From NCBI GenBank assembly GCA_938038815.1, contig CALHTF010000028.1, forward strand, positions 38,724 through 102,723: a DNA stretch of 64,000 nt, written 5' to 3'. Made by a program: the position numbers and the translations under genes. Shown here one piece after another: positions 27,062 through 36,336 of this stretch; positions within the stretch are counted from its first letter, which is position 1; each line of letters opens with the position of its first letter. Source of the DNA: an uncultured Acidimicrobiales bacterium. Its GTDB lineage: Bacteria; Actinomycetota; Acidimicrobiia; Acidimicrobiales; SHLQ01. The notes under the pieces were generated by a model. That model was not told the DNA's origin. It made no database searches and saw only the letters and a list, made by a program, of their open reading frames with translations.

Positions 27062-27703
27062 TCAGTCAGTAAAGAACGGATTTTCGCCGGCTTCGTGGTT
27101 GGTCGCGTCGATAACTTCGGTGATTTCGGGGATCATGGCCAAGATGCTGCTCTTGATGCCCTCGGCCAGGGTCACGGCGCTCATCGAACAGCCTTGGCAA
27201 CCGCCGCCCATCAACACGTGGGCGGTCTCGCCCTCGACCTTGACCAGTTCGGCGAAGCCGCCGTGCGACGCAAGCGCCGGGTTGATCTTTTGCTCGAGGA
27301 GCTGTTGCACCTTCTCGGCCGGTTCGCCGACCAGTTCGATGTCGCCCATGTCGCCCAACGGGTCGGGGCGGTTGGGGTTCCGGATAACCAGGCCCTCTTG
27401 CATGGGGTTGCTTGGCAGGTCGAGGGTGGCGCCCCGCATCATCTCGGCGCTGGTTTCGGGCACCATGACGCTGAGTTCGCCGATCGTGTACACCCGGTAG
27501 GAGTCATCGGCTTTGGCGAGGTCGTCGAACGACAGGTCGTACTTGTACTCGACGCCGCTGACGCCGATTACCTCAACGCGCAGCGCGGTGCCTTCTGGGT
27601 CTTCTTCTTGGGCTCGGATGCCGAGCACGGTCGACATCGCCGCGGGGGTCACGTCGAGCAGGACCTCTCCGGTAGTTTCAAGCGCGTCGGTATCAGTAGT
27701 CAT
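27062..27703 (-). CDS. nfuA: NfuA-type Fe-S cluster carrier
   Basis: 213 residues. An N-terminal degenerate A-type (HesB/IscA-like) domain (about 15-110) lacks the usual cysteines. The C-terminal NifU domain (about 125-200) has the cluster-binding GGGCQGCSMS with Cys169 and Cys172. It delivers [4Fe-4S] clusters to apo-enzymes in the cytoplasm; candidate clients in this window include the radical SAM proteins and complex I subunits (inference). Family length about 190-210. Confidence 0.9.
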   Translation of the reverse strand: MTTDTDALETTGEVLLDVTPAAMSTVLGIRAQEEDPEGTALRVEVIGVSGVEYKYDLSFDDLAKADDSYRVYTIGELSVMVPETSAEMMRGATLDLPSNPMQEGLVIRNPNRPDPLGDMGDIELVGEPAEKVQQLLEQKINPALASHGGFAELVKVEGETAHVLMGGGCQGCSMSAVTLAEGIKSSILAMIPEITEVIDATNHEAGENPFFTD

Positions 27704-27759
27704 GGTCTAACAGTACCTTTGGGGCCGAGTTACGCGAACTCAGGCGGCACTCGATCCGG

Positions 27760-29328
27760 CTAGGCGGCGTCGAAATCTTCGAAGAGGCTGGCTTCGTCAA
27801 AGTTGACCAAACCATCGGTTTCCACCGGTCCCAGATTGGTTCCCGAGGCCATGACGGCCGCGCCGTCGGCGGTTGCCTCACCGGCGCCGAGGTCGATCGA
27901 CAACAGCTCGGGGATCGAGCCACCCACCACGAAGGGGGCGAGCAGGATTCCTGGGAACGAACCCGCCCGGTCCCGAAGCATGGTGACCGCGTCGTTGTAG
28001 AAGCGGCGCGATGCGGCGATGCGGTTTTCGGTGTCGATCAGATTCTCGAACAGATCGGCATAGTTCTCGGCGGTCACGATTCCCGGGTGCGCTTCTTGCA
28101 ACCCGATCATCGTGCGTTTCTGGTTGTCGCCCACGATGGTTTTACTGACCTTGTCGACGTTGGCGTCGCTCGGCAGCTGGGTCCGGTTACGGATCGCCTG
28201 CTCGAGTGCCTGGCGCTCGTGGTTCGATGCGGCCTTCACCACGTCGACCATCTGGGTGATGAGGTCGTGGCGGCGGGCGGCGGCCACGTCGATGGTGGCG
28301 AACGCAAACGAGGCCTGGTGTTTGAGGGCGATCAGCCGGTTAAACAGTCGCACGGCGTAGTGCAGCAGGTGCACCATCAACACGCCGCCGAAGATGATGA
28401 GCGCCGGGACCATCAGCGAGGTTTCGCGCAGTACCAGCGTCGGCTCACCCAGGTGGGTTTCCAGCGTCGACGGGGCGGTGGTCCACAACGACGATGCGGC
28501 GGCCAGCAAAAGGCTCAACGCGGTGGCCAGCACGGCGAAACCCTTGAACGACGACCGAAGGCGGGCCTCGCTAAAGGAGATCCAGTACGGCGCCCCGTGA
28601 CCGGTTTCGATCTTGTTGCGAGGGCGACGTACGCAGAGCATGCCGTCGCGTTCGAACTGCACGGGACCAGTTACAAAAACCTTCTGGTCAACAACCAAGG
28701 CCTGCTCGACAATGCGGTAGCTGCCTATCTTGCGGTCGACGGTTCGGCGCCAGCCGCCGCCTCCGGCTCCTTTGCAGTTGACCTTGACCATGCCGGTGCC
28801 ATCGTCGAGCCAGAACACTCGGCTGCCACCCTGTTCGTCCCAGATCTTCACCCACTTGGATGAGCCGTCGGAGTCGCTTTGCTTCTCGTGGATCTGCGCC
28901 GACCACCACACGACGGGGAGTCCGCTAAACCACGCCGTGGTCGGGCTACCGGTACGGACCCTACCCACGAACTCACAGGCACCCGGGTGAGCGCCGGCCA
29001 CCTCGATGGTCGGCATGTCGTCGATGTACCAGACCCGCTTCCACAGCGCCATCGCCACCGCCATCGCAACCGCGGCGAACCCCATGATGACCGTGCGAAG
29101 TACCGGGTTGACGAACGCGTTGGCGTCGACCGTCTTGGTTCCCAAAAAGATGAGGCTTGCGATGGTCACACTCACCGAAACAAACGGCAACAAAACGGCG
29201 ACGATGGCGTTGTGCGTGTCGTCGAATTCGGCCTCTTGTTCTTCACCGCGATCGGGCAAAGGAGTACACGCGCCGCGATACATCTGTGCGATGTTGCGAT
29301 TCGGCGTCCTAACCATGAACCCACCCAT
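27760..29328 (-). CDS. GIDE-LemA fusion membrane protein
   Basis: 522 residues. Two TM segments (about 43-63 and 73-93) lead to a GIDE/MULAN-like domain (about 105-260): CEFVGRVRTG, LPVVWWSAQI, the hallmark FWLDDGTGMVKVN, and YRIVEQALVVDQKVFVTG. Two more TM segments (about 275-292 and 310-332) lead to a LemA-like helical domain (about 340-480): RRHDLITQMVDVVKAASNHE and TENRIAASRRFYNDAV. The last 45 residues are acidic and low complexity. There is no RING, so no ubiquitin-ligase role is implied. Probably a membrane-stress or envelope protein. The start may instead be the Met five codons later. Confidence 0.78.
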   Translation of the reverse strand: MGGFMVRTPNRNIAQMYRGACTPLPDRGEEQEAEFDDTHNAIVAVLLPFVSVSVTIASLIFLGTKTVDANAFVNPVLRTVIMGFAAVAMAVAMALWKRVWYIDDMPTIEVAGAHPGACEFVGRVRTGSPTTAWFSGLPVVWWSAQIHEKQSDSDGSSKWVKIWDEQGGSRVFWLDDGTGMVKVNCKGAGGGGWRRTVDRKIGSYRIVEQALVVDQKVFVTGPVQFERDGMLCVRRPRNKIETGHGAPYWISFSEARLRSSFKGFAVLATALSLLLAAASSLWTTAPSTLETHLGEPTLVLRETSLMVPALIIFGGVLMVHLLHYAVRLFNRLIALKHQASFAFATIDVAAARRHDLITQMVDVVKAASNHERQALEQAIRNRTQLPSDANVDKVSKTIVGDNQKRTMIGLQEAHPGIVTAENYADLFENLIDTENRIAASRRFYNDAVTMLRDRAGSFPGILLAPFVVGGSIPELLSIDLGAGEATADGAAVMASGTNLGPVETDGLVNFDEASLFEDFDAA

Positions 29329-29399
29329 ATCTGGTAGGTATCGGCCGCTTTGACCTCGGCCTTTATGAAGATCTGTGGCCCAAATGGCCTAGCCGCAAA

Positions 29400-30647
29400 T
29401 CAGCCGCGGGTTTGGCCGTCGCCTTGGACGATGTACTTCTCGGTGGTGAGTTGGGGAAGCCCCATCGGGCCTCGGGCGTGGAGCTTTTGAGTGCTGATGC
29501 CGATCTCGGCCCCGAACCCGAACTCTTCACCGTCGACGAAGCGGGTCGAGGCGTTCACCACCACGGCGGCGGCATCGACCTCTTTGGTAAACCGGTCGGC
29601 GGCGGTGAGGTCGGTGGTGACGATCGCTTCGCTGTGACCCGACCCGTGGGTCGCGATGTGGGCAATGGCGTCGTCGAGCGAATCGACCACCCCGACCGAC
29701 AGCTTGAGGTCGAGGAACTCGGTACCCCAGTCGTCGTCGGAGGCGGCGGCGATCGACGGGGCGATCTCCTGCGCCCGGGCATCGCCAACCAACTCGACAC
29801 CCTCGAGTGCGGCGACCGCGCTGGGCAGGAACTTCTCGGCTACCGCCTGGTGCACGAGCATGCTCTCAGCGGCGTTGCATACCGACGGACGTTGGGTCTT
29901 GGCGTTGACGATGATGTTGGTGGCCATGTCGAGGTCGGCCGATTCGTCGACGTAGATATGGCAGTTGCCATCGCCGTCGATCACGAAGGGCACCGTGGCG
30001 TTGGCCAGGATCGACTCGATCAGCGACCGACCGCCTCGCGGGATCAGGCAGTCGACGAAGTCTCGTTGCTGCATGAACTCGACCGCCGCTTCACGGCTCA
30101 CGTCTTCGACCAACTGCACCGAGTCGGCGGGCAGCCCGACCGACTCGACCGCCGAACGCAGGACTGCCGCGATCGCCAGGTTCGACTGAATCGCCCCCGA
30201 CGAGCCGCGAAGGAACGCCGCGTTGCCCGACTTGAGGCACAGGGCAAAGGCATCGCTGGTGACGTTGGGTCGGTTCTCATAGATGATGGCGATGACGCCC
30301 AGCGGTACCCGCACCTTGGAGATCTGGAGCCCGTTGGGCCGGACCCACCCGCTGGTCACCTCGCCAACCGGGTCGGCGAGTCCGGCGACCTGGCGAAGGC
30401 CCGCCGCCATGCCGCCGATCTTGGCTTCGGTGAGGCGGAGCCGGTCGATCACCGTGTCGGTGCTGCCGGCCTCGACGGCGTTGGCCACGTCTTGGGCGTT
30501 GGCGGCCAGAATGATGTCGCGGTCGGCGACCAACCGGTCGGCGGCCGCCAGCAGGGCGGCGTCTTTTTGTTCGCTCGATGCGGTCGCAAGGACCCGCGAA
30601 GCTTCTTTTGCTCGGCGGCCAAGCTCGGGAATAGGCGTCGTAGTCAC
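29400..30647 (-). CDS. proA: gamma-glutamyl phosphate reductase
   Basis: 415 residues from the GTG at 30647 (TTTPIPELGRRAKEAS); the frame extends to 30755 but overlaps the divergent gene and lacks similarity there. NADPH-dependent reduction of gamma-glutamyl phosphate in proline synthesis. Visible are PLGVIAIIYENRPNVTSDAFALC, the catalytic Cys region KTQRPSVCNAAESMLVH, and EFGFGAEIGISTQKLHARGP near the C-terminus. Partner kinase proB lies 3.3 kb away, separated by three plus-strand genes. Confidence 0.95.
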   Translation of the reverse strand: MTTTPIPELGRRAKEASRVLATASSEQKDAALLAAADRLVADRDIILAANAQDVANAVEAGSTDTVIDRLRLTEAKIGGMAAGLRQVAGLADPVGEVTSGWVRPNGLQISKVRVPLGVIAIIYENRPNVTSDAFALCLKSGNAAFLRGSSGAIQSNLAIAAVLRSAVESVGLPADSVQLVEDVSREAAVEFMQQRDFVDCLIPRGGRSLIESILANATVPFVIDGDGNCHIYVDESADLDMATNIIVNAKTQRPSVCNAAESMLVHQAVAEKFLPSAVAALEGVELVGDARAQEIAPSIAAASDDDWGTEFLDLKLSVGVVDSLDDAIAHIATHGSGHSEAIVTTDLTAADRFTKEVDAAAVVVNASTRFVDGEEFGFGAEIGISTQKLHARGPMGLPQLTTEKYIVQGDGQTRG

Positions 30648-30737
30648 ATTCGGATCGTAGTGTTCCAAATGGCGCGAGAGCGAAGGGCAGCGGCCCAATG
30701 AAGTCCCACCAGCACCAACGGCCGTTAGCCTGAACCT

Positions 30738-31454
30738 ATGTCGTCTACTGGGCAATCGGCCCCCGCACGGTTGTTCGCCGCAGTTCCCCGCGTCGCCATT
30801 TTGGTCATCGCTGCTGCGGTGGTTGTCGCTGCGCTGGTTGGTGCTCCCTGGTACCTGCTGCTTGCCTTGGCGTTCTTGTTGTGGGTTCTGGCGCTAATCG
30901 TCACCGCATTGCGGTTCATGGCCTCGAACGACCGGCCCAACAAGGTCGACTCGTTCGCCCTGCGTGAGCCGTGGCGCCACTATGTCAGCGATGCTCAACG
31001 GGCACAGCGCGAAGCCGCCGCAGCGGTACATCAGGTAGCACCCGGACCCATCCGCGACCATCTCGAGTCGGTCGAACATCGCCTGGAAGATGCCGTCGAT
31101 GAGGTGTGGCAGATCGCCAACCTCGGCCAGTCGCTCGGCGACAACCGCAAACGGATCAACCTCGACGACATCAAGGCGAAGCTGGCCGACTCCGAAGACG
31201 ACCCGAACACCGACTCGGCTCGGGTCAGCGCGCTCAAGTCACAACTCGAATCAGCGAGCCGCATCGACGAGAAGCTCGACGCCACGACCCGCCGACTCGA
31301 CACCCTTGACGCTCGATTGAAAGAAACGGTGAGCCGCACGATCGAGCTCTCGACCGCTGGCCAAGAGGCAGCGGCTGAGGGATTGGCCCACACCGTCGAT
31401 CACATGGTCGACGAACTCGAGGCGGTTCGCCAAGGACTCGAGGAAGCCGGGTAA
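30738..31454 (+). CDS. membrane-anchored coiled-coil protein, unknown function
   Basis: 238 residues. Two closely spaced hydrophobic segments (about 18-38 and 40-62) form a hairpin or paired helices. The rest (about 80-238) is charged and helical, with heptad-like coiled-coil stretches around SLGDNRKRINLDDIKAKLAD and DEKLDATTRRLDTLDARLKE. No enzyme motif. The stop abuts the murJ start (31454/31455), which suggests co-expression and perhaps a cell-envelope role. The 3' neighbour of murJ is pspA, also an envelope-stress protein. Confidence 0.75.
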   Translation: MSSTGQSAPARLFAAVPRVAILVIAAAVVVAALVGAPWYLLLALAFLLWVLALIVTALRFMASNDRPNKVDSFALREPWRHYVSDAQRAQREAAAAVHQVAPGPIRDHLESVEHRLEDAVDEVWQIANLGQSLGDNRKRINLDDIKAKLADSEDDPNTDSARVSALKSQLESASRIDEKLDATTRRLDTLDARLKETVSRTIELSTAGQEAAAEGLAHTVDHMVDELEAVRQGLEEAG

Positions 31455-33092
31455 GTGAGTAACCCGCAGCCTCAAGGGGCATCGGCGACCACGACCAAGT
31501 CATCGTCGCTCTTTGTTGCAGCGGGCATCTTGTTGTCTCGGATCAGCGGACTGATCCGCGAGGCGGCGTTGGCGGCGGTGTTCGGAAATACACCCACCGT
31601 GTCGGCGTTTCGCATGGCGATGAAGATCCCCAACGTCATGCAGAACCTGCTCGGCGAAGGTGTGTTGTCGGCATCGTTCATCCCTGTCTACTCCGACCTG
31701 CTCGATGAGGACGATGACCAAGCACGGTCGTTGGTTGGCAATGTCGGCGGGCTCCTCATCGCCATCACGGCGGGTCTCGTCGCCATCGGGGTGTTGCTCG
31801 CCGGGCCGATCATGACACTGCTTGCGCCCGGCTTCGACGCCGAACTGCACGCCCTCGCCACCAAGCTGATGCGCATCACCACGGCGGGTATTGGACTCCT
31901 GGTGCTGTCGGCACTGTGCCTCGGAATCCTCAACTCCCATCGCAACTTCTTCCTGCCCTATGTCGCCCCGGTTATCTGGAATGTCGCTCAGATCGTGATG
32001 ATCGCCGTCGCTGGGTTCGCTGGCTGGTCGCTCAACAAAGGCATCACTGCCTTGGCTTGGGGTGTGCTCGGCGGCAGCGCACTGCAGCTCCTTGTGCAAC
32101 TCCCGACCGTGCGGCGTCTCGTCGGCTCGACCCGTTTCACCCTCAGCCGCACCTCGAATGCCGTCCGCGACGTCCTCCGGAGGTTCGCGCCCACTCTCCT
32201 TGGCCGGGGGGTCGTGCAGATCTCGGCCCTTATAGACGGCATCCTGGCGTCGCTTCTGGTCACGACGGCGGTTAGCACGATCGCCTATTCGCAGGTGCTC
32301 TACATCCTGCCGATCAGCCTGTTTGCCATGTCGGTGGCGGCGGCCGAACTGCCCGAACTTTCTCGCGAGAAGCACGACGACGGCCTTGTCGCTCAACGGT
32401 CCGACCGTGGGCAACGCCGCATAGCCTTCTTCATGTTGTTTACCGCCGTGGCGTTCATCGCCGTGGGCGATCTCATCATCGGAGCGTTGCTCGAACGAGG
32501 GAAGTTCACCGCCGATTCCACCCTGGCCGTGTGGCTGGTTCTCGCTGTGCTGGCGTTGGCGCTGCCGGTCGTCGGCAGCTCTCGGCTACTCCAAAACGTC
32601 TTCTACGCCAAAGGCGACACCCGAACCCCGGCCAAGGTTGCGTTGTTGCGGGTGGTGGTCGCCATCGTGGTTGGCGCATCCTTGATGTTCCCGTTCGACA
32701 AGCTGGTGGTGGCCGGCCGCACCGTGATGGGCGAAACCGATCCCCGAGCCGCCGGACTCACCGAACTTCCTCACCTCGGCCCGGTCGGTCTGGCCATCGG
32801 CCTCGTCGTTGCCACCTGGGTCGAATTCTTCGTCCTCAACTCGATGATTCGACGGATGATGCCCACGATGAGGTCGCCGCTAGAACGCATAGGCAACCTG
32901 GCGCTTCCCGCCGCCGGCGCGTTCTTGTTACTGGCGATTCTTAAGCTGCTGCTGAACGGCCTACCCGTGTTGATCTCGGCTCCGCTGATCGTGGGAGTCG
33001 GCGGCTTTGCCTATGTGGTCATGTGCTTCCGGCGAGGTATCGGCGAGTCCGAGTTGGTGCTGCGGCCGATTCGCCGTCTGATCTGGCGCTAG
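31455..33092 (+). CDS. murJ: lipid II flippase MurJ (MviN)
   Basis: 545 residues, GTG start directly after the upstream stop. MOP-superfamily transporter with about 14 TM helices. Family features are LSRISGLIREAALAAVFGNT near the N-terminus, FRMAMKIPNVMQNLLGEGVLSASFIPVYS, and the conserved LPISLFAMSVAAAELPELSR. Flips lipid-linked peptidoglycan precursor across the membrane. Shorter than mycobacterial MurJ, with no C-terminal pseudokinase region. Confidence 0.92.
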   Translation: MSNPQPQGASATTTKSSSLFVAAGILLSRISGLIREAALAAVFGNTPTVSAFRMAMKIPNVMQNLLGEGVLSASFIPVYSDLLDEDDDQARSLVGNVGGLLIAITAGLVAIGVLLAGPIMTLLAPGFDAELHALATKLMRITTAGIGLLVLSALCLGILNSHRNFFLPYVAPVIWNVAQIVMIAVAGFAGWSLNKGITALAWGVLGGSALQLLVQLPTVRRLVGSTRFTLSRTSNAVRDVLRRFAPTLLGRGVVQISALIDGILASLLVTTAVSTIAYSQVLYILPISLFAMSVAAAELPELSREKHDDGLVAQRSDRGQRRIAFFMLFTAVAFIAVGDLIIGALLERGKFTADSTLAVWLVLAVLALALPVVGSSRLLQNVFYAKGDTRTPAKVALLRVVVAIVVGASLMFPFDKLVVAGRTVMGETDPRAAGLTELPHLGPVGLAIGLVVATWVEFFVLNSMIRRMMPTMRSPLERIGNLALPAAGAFLLLAILKLLLNGLPVLISAPLIVGVGGFAYVVMCFRRGIGESELVLRPIRRLIWR

Positions 33093-33141
33093 TACGGTCC
33101 TCGACAAGCGGTGAGGTTGGCGGGCCGATAAGATCGCTGCC

Positions 33142-33924
33142 ATGTTCAAACTTGCATCCCGTTGGTGGAAATATCTCACAGCCAAGCTGACTGGCCAGTT
33201 CAACGAACTCGCCGACCCGAAGGTTCAGCTCGAGCAGGCCATTACCGAGGCCCAAGACAACCATCGCCGCCTCAAAGAGCAGGCCGCCAGCGTTATTGCG
33301 CACCAGAAGCAGACCGAAATGCAGCTCAACCGAGCGCTCGAAGATCTGGAGAAGGTCAACAAGAACGCTCGCCAGGCCGTGTTGATGGCCGAAGAAGCCG
33401 CCAATGCAGGCGACGAAGACAAGGTCACCCAGTACACGGGCGCCGCCGAGTCGTTCGCCAACCGGATGATCGTGCTCGAGGAAGAGGTCGAAGGCCTCAA
33501 GTCGCTGCACCTCAACGCGAGCGAGGCAGCGTCAAAGGCCAAGGATGCGGTTCGCCAGAACTCGATGAACCTGCAGGCCAAGCTCAGCGAGAAGCAAAAG
33601 CTCCTCGGCCAGCTCGACCAGGCCAAGATGCAAGAGACGGTCAACAAGGCCATGGATCAGCTCAACGAGAGCGTGGGCACCGAAAGCCCGAGCTTCAACG
33701 AGATCCGCGACAAGATCGAAGCCCGCCACGCCAAGGCCAAGGGTAACGCCGAACTCAGCGCCGACTCGGTCGAAGGCCGCATGGCCGAGGTCGAGGCCGC
33801 CAGCCGCGACCTCGATGCCAAGGTTCGCCTGGCCGAGATCAAGGCCCAGCTTGGAATCGACACCGGCGCCGCTGCTGCGGTTGAGGCCGAGGTCGAACAG
33901 GGCGGCACCGTCGCCGAGGGCTAG
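33142..33924 (+). CDS. pspA: PspA/IM30-family envelope-stress protein
   Basis: 260 residues, nearly all alpha-helical coiled coil. The N-terminal amphipathic helix (MFKLASRWWKYLTAKLTGQF) and DPKVQLEQAITEAQDNHRRLK are typical of PspA/Vipp1 proteins. These form ESCRT-III-like assemblies that stabilise damaged membranes. An Ala/Glu-rich tail follows residue 225. It lies 49 bp after murJ on the same strand. Convergent with proB (27 bp between stops). Confidence 0.88.
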   Translation: MFKLASRWWKYLTAKLTGQFNELADPKVQLEQAITEAQDNHRRLKEQAASVIAHQKQTEMQLNRALEDLEKVNKNARQAVLMAEEAANAGDEDKVTQYTGAAESFANRMIVLEEEVEGLKSLHLNASEAASKAKDAVRQNSMNLQAKLSEKQKLLGQLDQAKMQETVNKAMDQLNESVGTESPSFNEIRDKIEARHAKAKGNAELSADSVEGRMAEVEAASRDLDAKVRLAEIKAQLGIDTGAAAAVEAEVEQGGTVAEG

Positions 33925-33951
33925 CCCTTCTGGGCGATGACTTGGCTGGCC

Positions 33952-35055
33952 CTATGCCAGCATCACCAAGTCGTCACGATGAACTACAGCAACCGTCGGC
34001 CCATCGGCCGGCGGTTGTTCTAGTTTTGCGCTGAGTTCGGTCGAGCTCTGTCCGGTGAGTCCCTTGGCGAACACCACGCCATCGGGGCCGGCGATCTCGA
34101 CCGCCGCCCGCCGGTCGAACGTTCCCTCGATCGACGTGATTCCCGCGGCGAGCAGGGAGCGTCCGTCGTTCTCTAGGGCGTTGCGGGCTCCGTCGTCGAC
34201 CACGATCGTGCCCGACGAGCCAACGGCAAACGCAATCCACAGCTTCTTGGCACCCAGGCTCTTCGCCCGCGGGACAACTACCGTGCCCACGTCGGTGGCG
34301 CCGTTTACCGCGTCGCGCACCACGTGCTCGCGGGTGGCCAGGGCAATCACGGTTCGCACACCCGACCACGAAGCGATCTTGGCGGCCGACAGCTTTGAGG
34401 CCATGCCACCACTCCCCCGCACCGTTCCCGATGTTCCCGCCACCGATTCGAGTTGCTGGTCGAACTCGACGATCTCAGAGATCAGGGTGGCGGTCGGGTC
34501 GATTCGAGGATCAGCGGTGAGCACGCCGGGCATGTCGGTGAGCAGAACCAACTCTTGTGCACCGACAAGGTGGGCAACCAGCGCGGCGATCCGGTCGTTG
34601 TCGCCGAAGCGGATCTCGTCGTCGGCGATCGCGTCGTTCTCGTTGACGACCGGAACCACGCCAAGCTCCAGCAAACGTTCGAGGGTGCTGCGGGCGTGGA
34701 GGTACTGGCTGCGGATCGTGAAGTCGAGCGGGGCCAACAACGCCTGGCCGATCACCAAGCCGTGACGATCGAACGCTGCTTTGTACACCGCCATGAGGTT
34801 GAGTTGCCCGACCGCCGACACCGCTTGCAGGGTGCGCGCATCGCCCGGGCGTTGATCCCCGCCGAGGCCGAGTTCGGGTAGCCCGGCGGCGATAGCGCCC
34901 GAAGTAACCACCACGGCTCGGTGGCCGGCAGCCCGCAAGGCAGCCACCTCGGTGGCCAGCTTGTCGATCGCCGAGTTATCGATCTCGCCCGTCTCGTTGG
35001 TGAGCGACGAGGTGCCGATCTTGACGACGACGGTTTTCGCGTCGACCCCCGTCAC
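33952..35055 (-). CDS. proB: glutamate 5-kinase with PUA domain
   Basis: 367 residues. Amino-acid-kinase domain (1-255): VVVKIGTSSLTNE, VVVTSGAIAAG, VPVVNENDAIADDEIRFGDND, and RGSGGMASKLSAAKIAS near the ATP site. A C-terminal PUA domain (about 275-360) follows. Phosphorylates glutamate in the first step of proline synthesis. Start overlaps the obg stop by 4 bp (35052-35055), preserving the widespread obg-proB pair. Confidence 0.96.
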   Translation of the reverse strand: MTGVDAKTVVVKIGTSSLTNETGEIDNSAIDKLATEVAALRAAGHRAVVVTSGAIAAGLPELGLGGDQRPGDARTLQAVSAVGQLNLMAVYKAAFDRHGLVIGQALLAPLDFTIRSQYLHARSTLERLLELGVVPVVNENDAIADDEIRFGDNDRIAALVAHLVGAQELVLLTDMPGVLTADPRIDPTATLISEIVEFDQQLESVAGTSGTVRGSGGMASKLSAAKIASWSGVRTVIALATREHVVRDAVNGATDVGTVVVPRAKSLGAKKLWIAFAVGSSGTIVVDDGARNALENDGRSLLAAGITSIEGTFDRRAAVEIAGPDGVVFAKGLTGQSSTELSAKLEQPPADGPTVAVVHRDDLVMLA

Positions 35056-36299
35056 GCCAGATTCTCTTCTTCGTACTCGAAAGCCAGTTCGCCGATGTGT
35101 ACCGTGTCGCCGTCGCGAGCGCCGGCCCGCCGGAGGGCTCGGTCGACGCCGATGCTCTTGAGCTTGCCCCGCACGTAGTCGAGCGCATCGGGGTTGGTGA
35201 GGTCGTTCACCGCCACTGCTCGTTCAGCGTTGCGGCCGATTACCACATAGGTAGATTCGTCGATCTTTTCCACGCCCACCGAGTCGCCGGCCGGGCGGTG
35301 GATGACCTTGGTAGACGGTTCGGATTCGGTTTCGCGGGCCTCGACAACCATGGTGCCAAGAATACGGACCAACTCGTCGAGGCGCTCACGAGTAACCGCC
35401 GAAATACGCATCCCTTCAAACTCGATGTCGGGGTGGGCGACATCGCACCGCGACCCCACCACCAGCCGCGGTCGTTCGAGGAGATCGGGTTGGTAGTTGC
35501 CAAGTTCGGTCAGCAGGGTTTCGAGCTGCTCCTCGGGCGACATCAGGTCGTAGGCCGCCAGATCGACAAGCACCAACAACACCCGAGCTCGCTCGACGTG
35601 GCGAAGGAACTGGTGACCAAGGCCTCGACCATCGCTGGCGCCCTCGATGAGACCCGGAATGTCGGCCACCACCATTTCGGTGCGGTCGTCGACTCGCACC
35701 ACGCCAAGGTTCGGTTCAAGGGTGGTGAACTGATAGTCAGCGATCTTGGGTTTGGCCGCCGAGATCACCGAAATCAGCGTGCTCTTGCCTACGTTCGGGA
35801 GGCCAATGATCGCCACGTCGGCGGCTAGCCGGAGTTCGAGTTTGTACCAAACCTCTTCGCCGACCTCGCCCTGTTCAGCCCAGTTCGGAGCCCGGCGCTT
35901 GTTTGAGAGGAACCGGGCGTTGCCTTTGCCGCCCTCGCCACCCCGGCCCGCCAACCAGCGGTCGCCGTGGGTCACCAGGTCGGCCAGCACGTTGCCGTCT
36001 TGATCTTTCACGATCGTGCCTTCGGGGACCGGCACATCGGTGCTCGCTCCGGCCCGACCGTGCTTGCCGCTGCCCTGCCCATGTACGCCGTTGTCGGCGC
36101 GTCGATGTGGGAAGTCGCGGAACCCAAGCAGCGACGCTACGTTGTGGTCGGCTACCAGCCAAACATCGCCGCCGTTACCGCCATCGCCGCCATCGGGGCC
36201 ACCTTTGGCCACGTGGGCTTCTCGACGCATAGAGACGCAGCCCGCGCCACCGTCACCGGCTTTGATATGGAGGCCGCTCTCGTCGACAAAGGAAGACAC
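35052..36299 (-). CDS. obg: Obg/CgtA GTPase
   Basis: 415 residues. Glycine-rich Obg fold (1-158: AKGGPDGGDGGNGGDVW), GTPase domain with G1 GLPNVGKST (167-175) and G3 DIPGLIEGA (213-221), and a C-terminal OCT domain (about 340-410). Acts in 50S ribosome assembly and stress control. Odd: the G4 guanine-specificity motif (N/TKxD) reads SRCD (283-286). G5 ISAVT (299-303) is normal. Part of rplU-rpmA-obg-proB, but here six pilin-like genes lie between rpmA and obg. Confidence 0.94.
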   Translation of the reverse strand: MSSFVDESGLHIKAGDGGAGCVSMRREAHVAKGGPDGGDGGNGGDVWLVADHNVASLLGFRDFPHRRADNGVHGQGSGKHGRAGASTDVPVPEGTIVKDQDGNVLADLVTHGDRWLAGRGGEGGKGNARFLSNKRRAPNWAEQGEVGEEVWYKLELRLAADVAIIGLPNVGKSTLISVISAAKPKIADYQFTTLEPNLGVVRVDDRTEMVVADIPGLIEGASDGRGLGHQFLRHVERARVLLVLVDLAAYDLMSPEEQLETLLTELGNYQPDLLERPRLVVGSRCDVAHPDIEFEGMRISAVTRERLDELVRILGTMVVEARETESEPSTKVIHRPAGDSVGVEKIDESTYVVIGRNAERAVAVNDLTNPDALDYVRGKLKSIGVDRALRRAGARDGDTVHIGELAFEYEEENLA

Positions 36300-36336
36300 C
36301 AGCCAAGGTTAGGCGGGTATCGGGATCTGACCGTGA

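Noticed and set aside
27760..29328. Bacterial ubiquitin ligase
   Set aside because: GIDE-like domain is present, but there is no RING or other ligase domain; similarity is to the GIDE part only.
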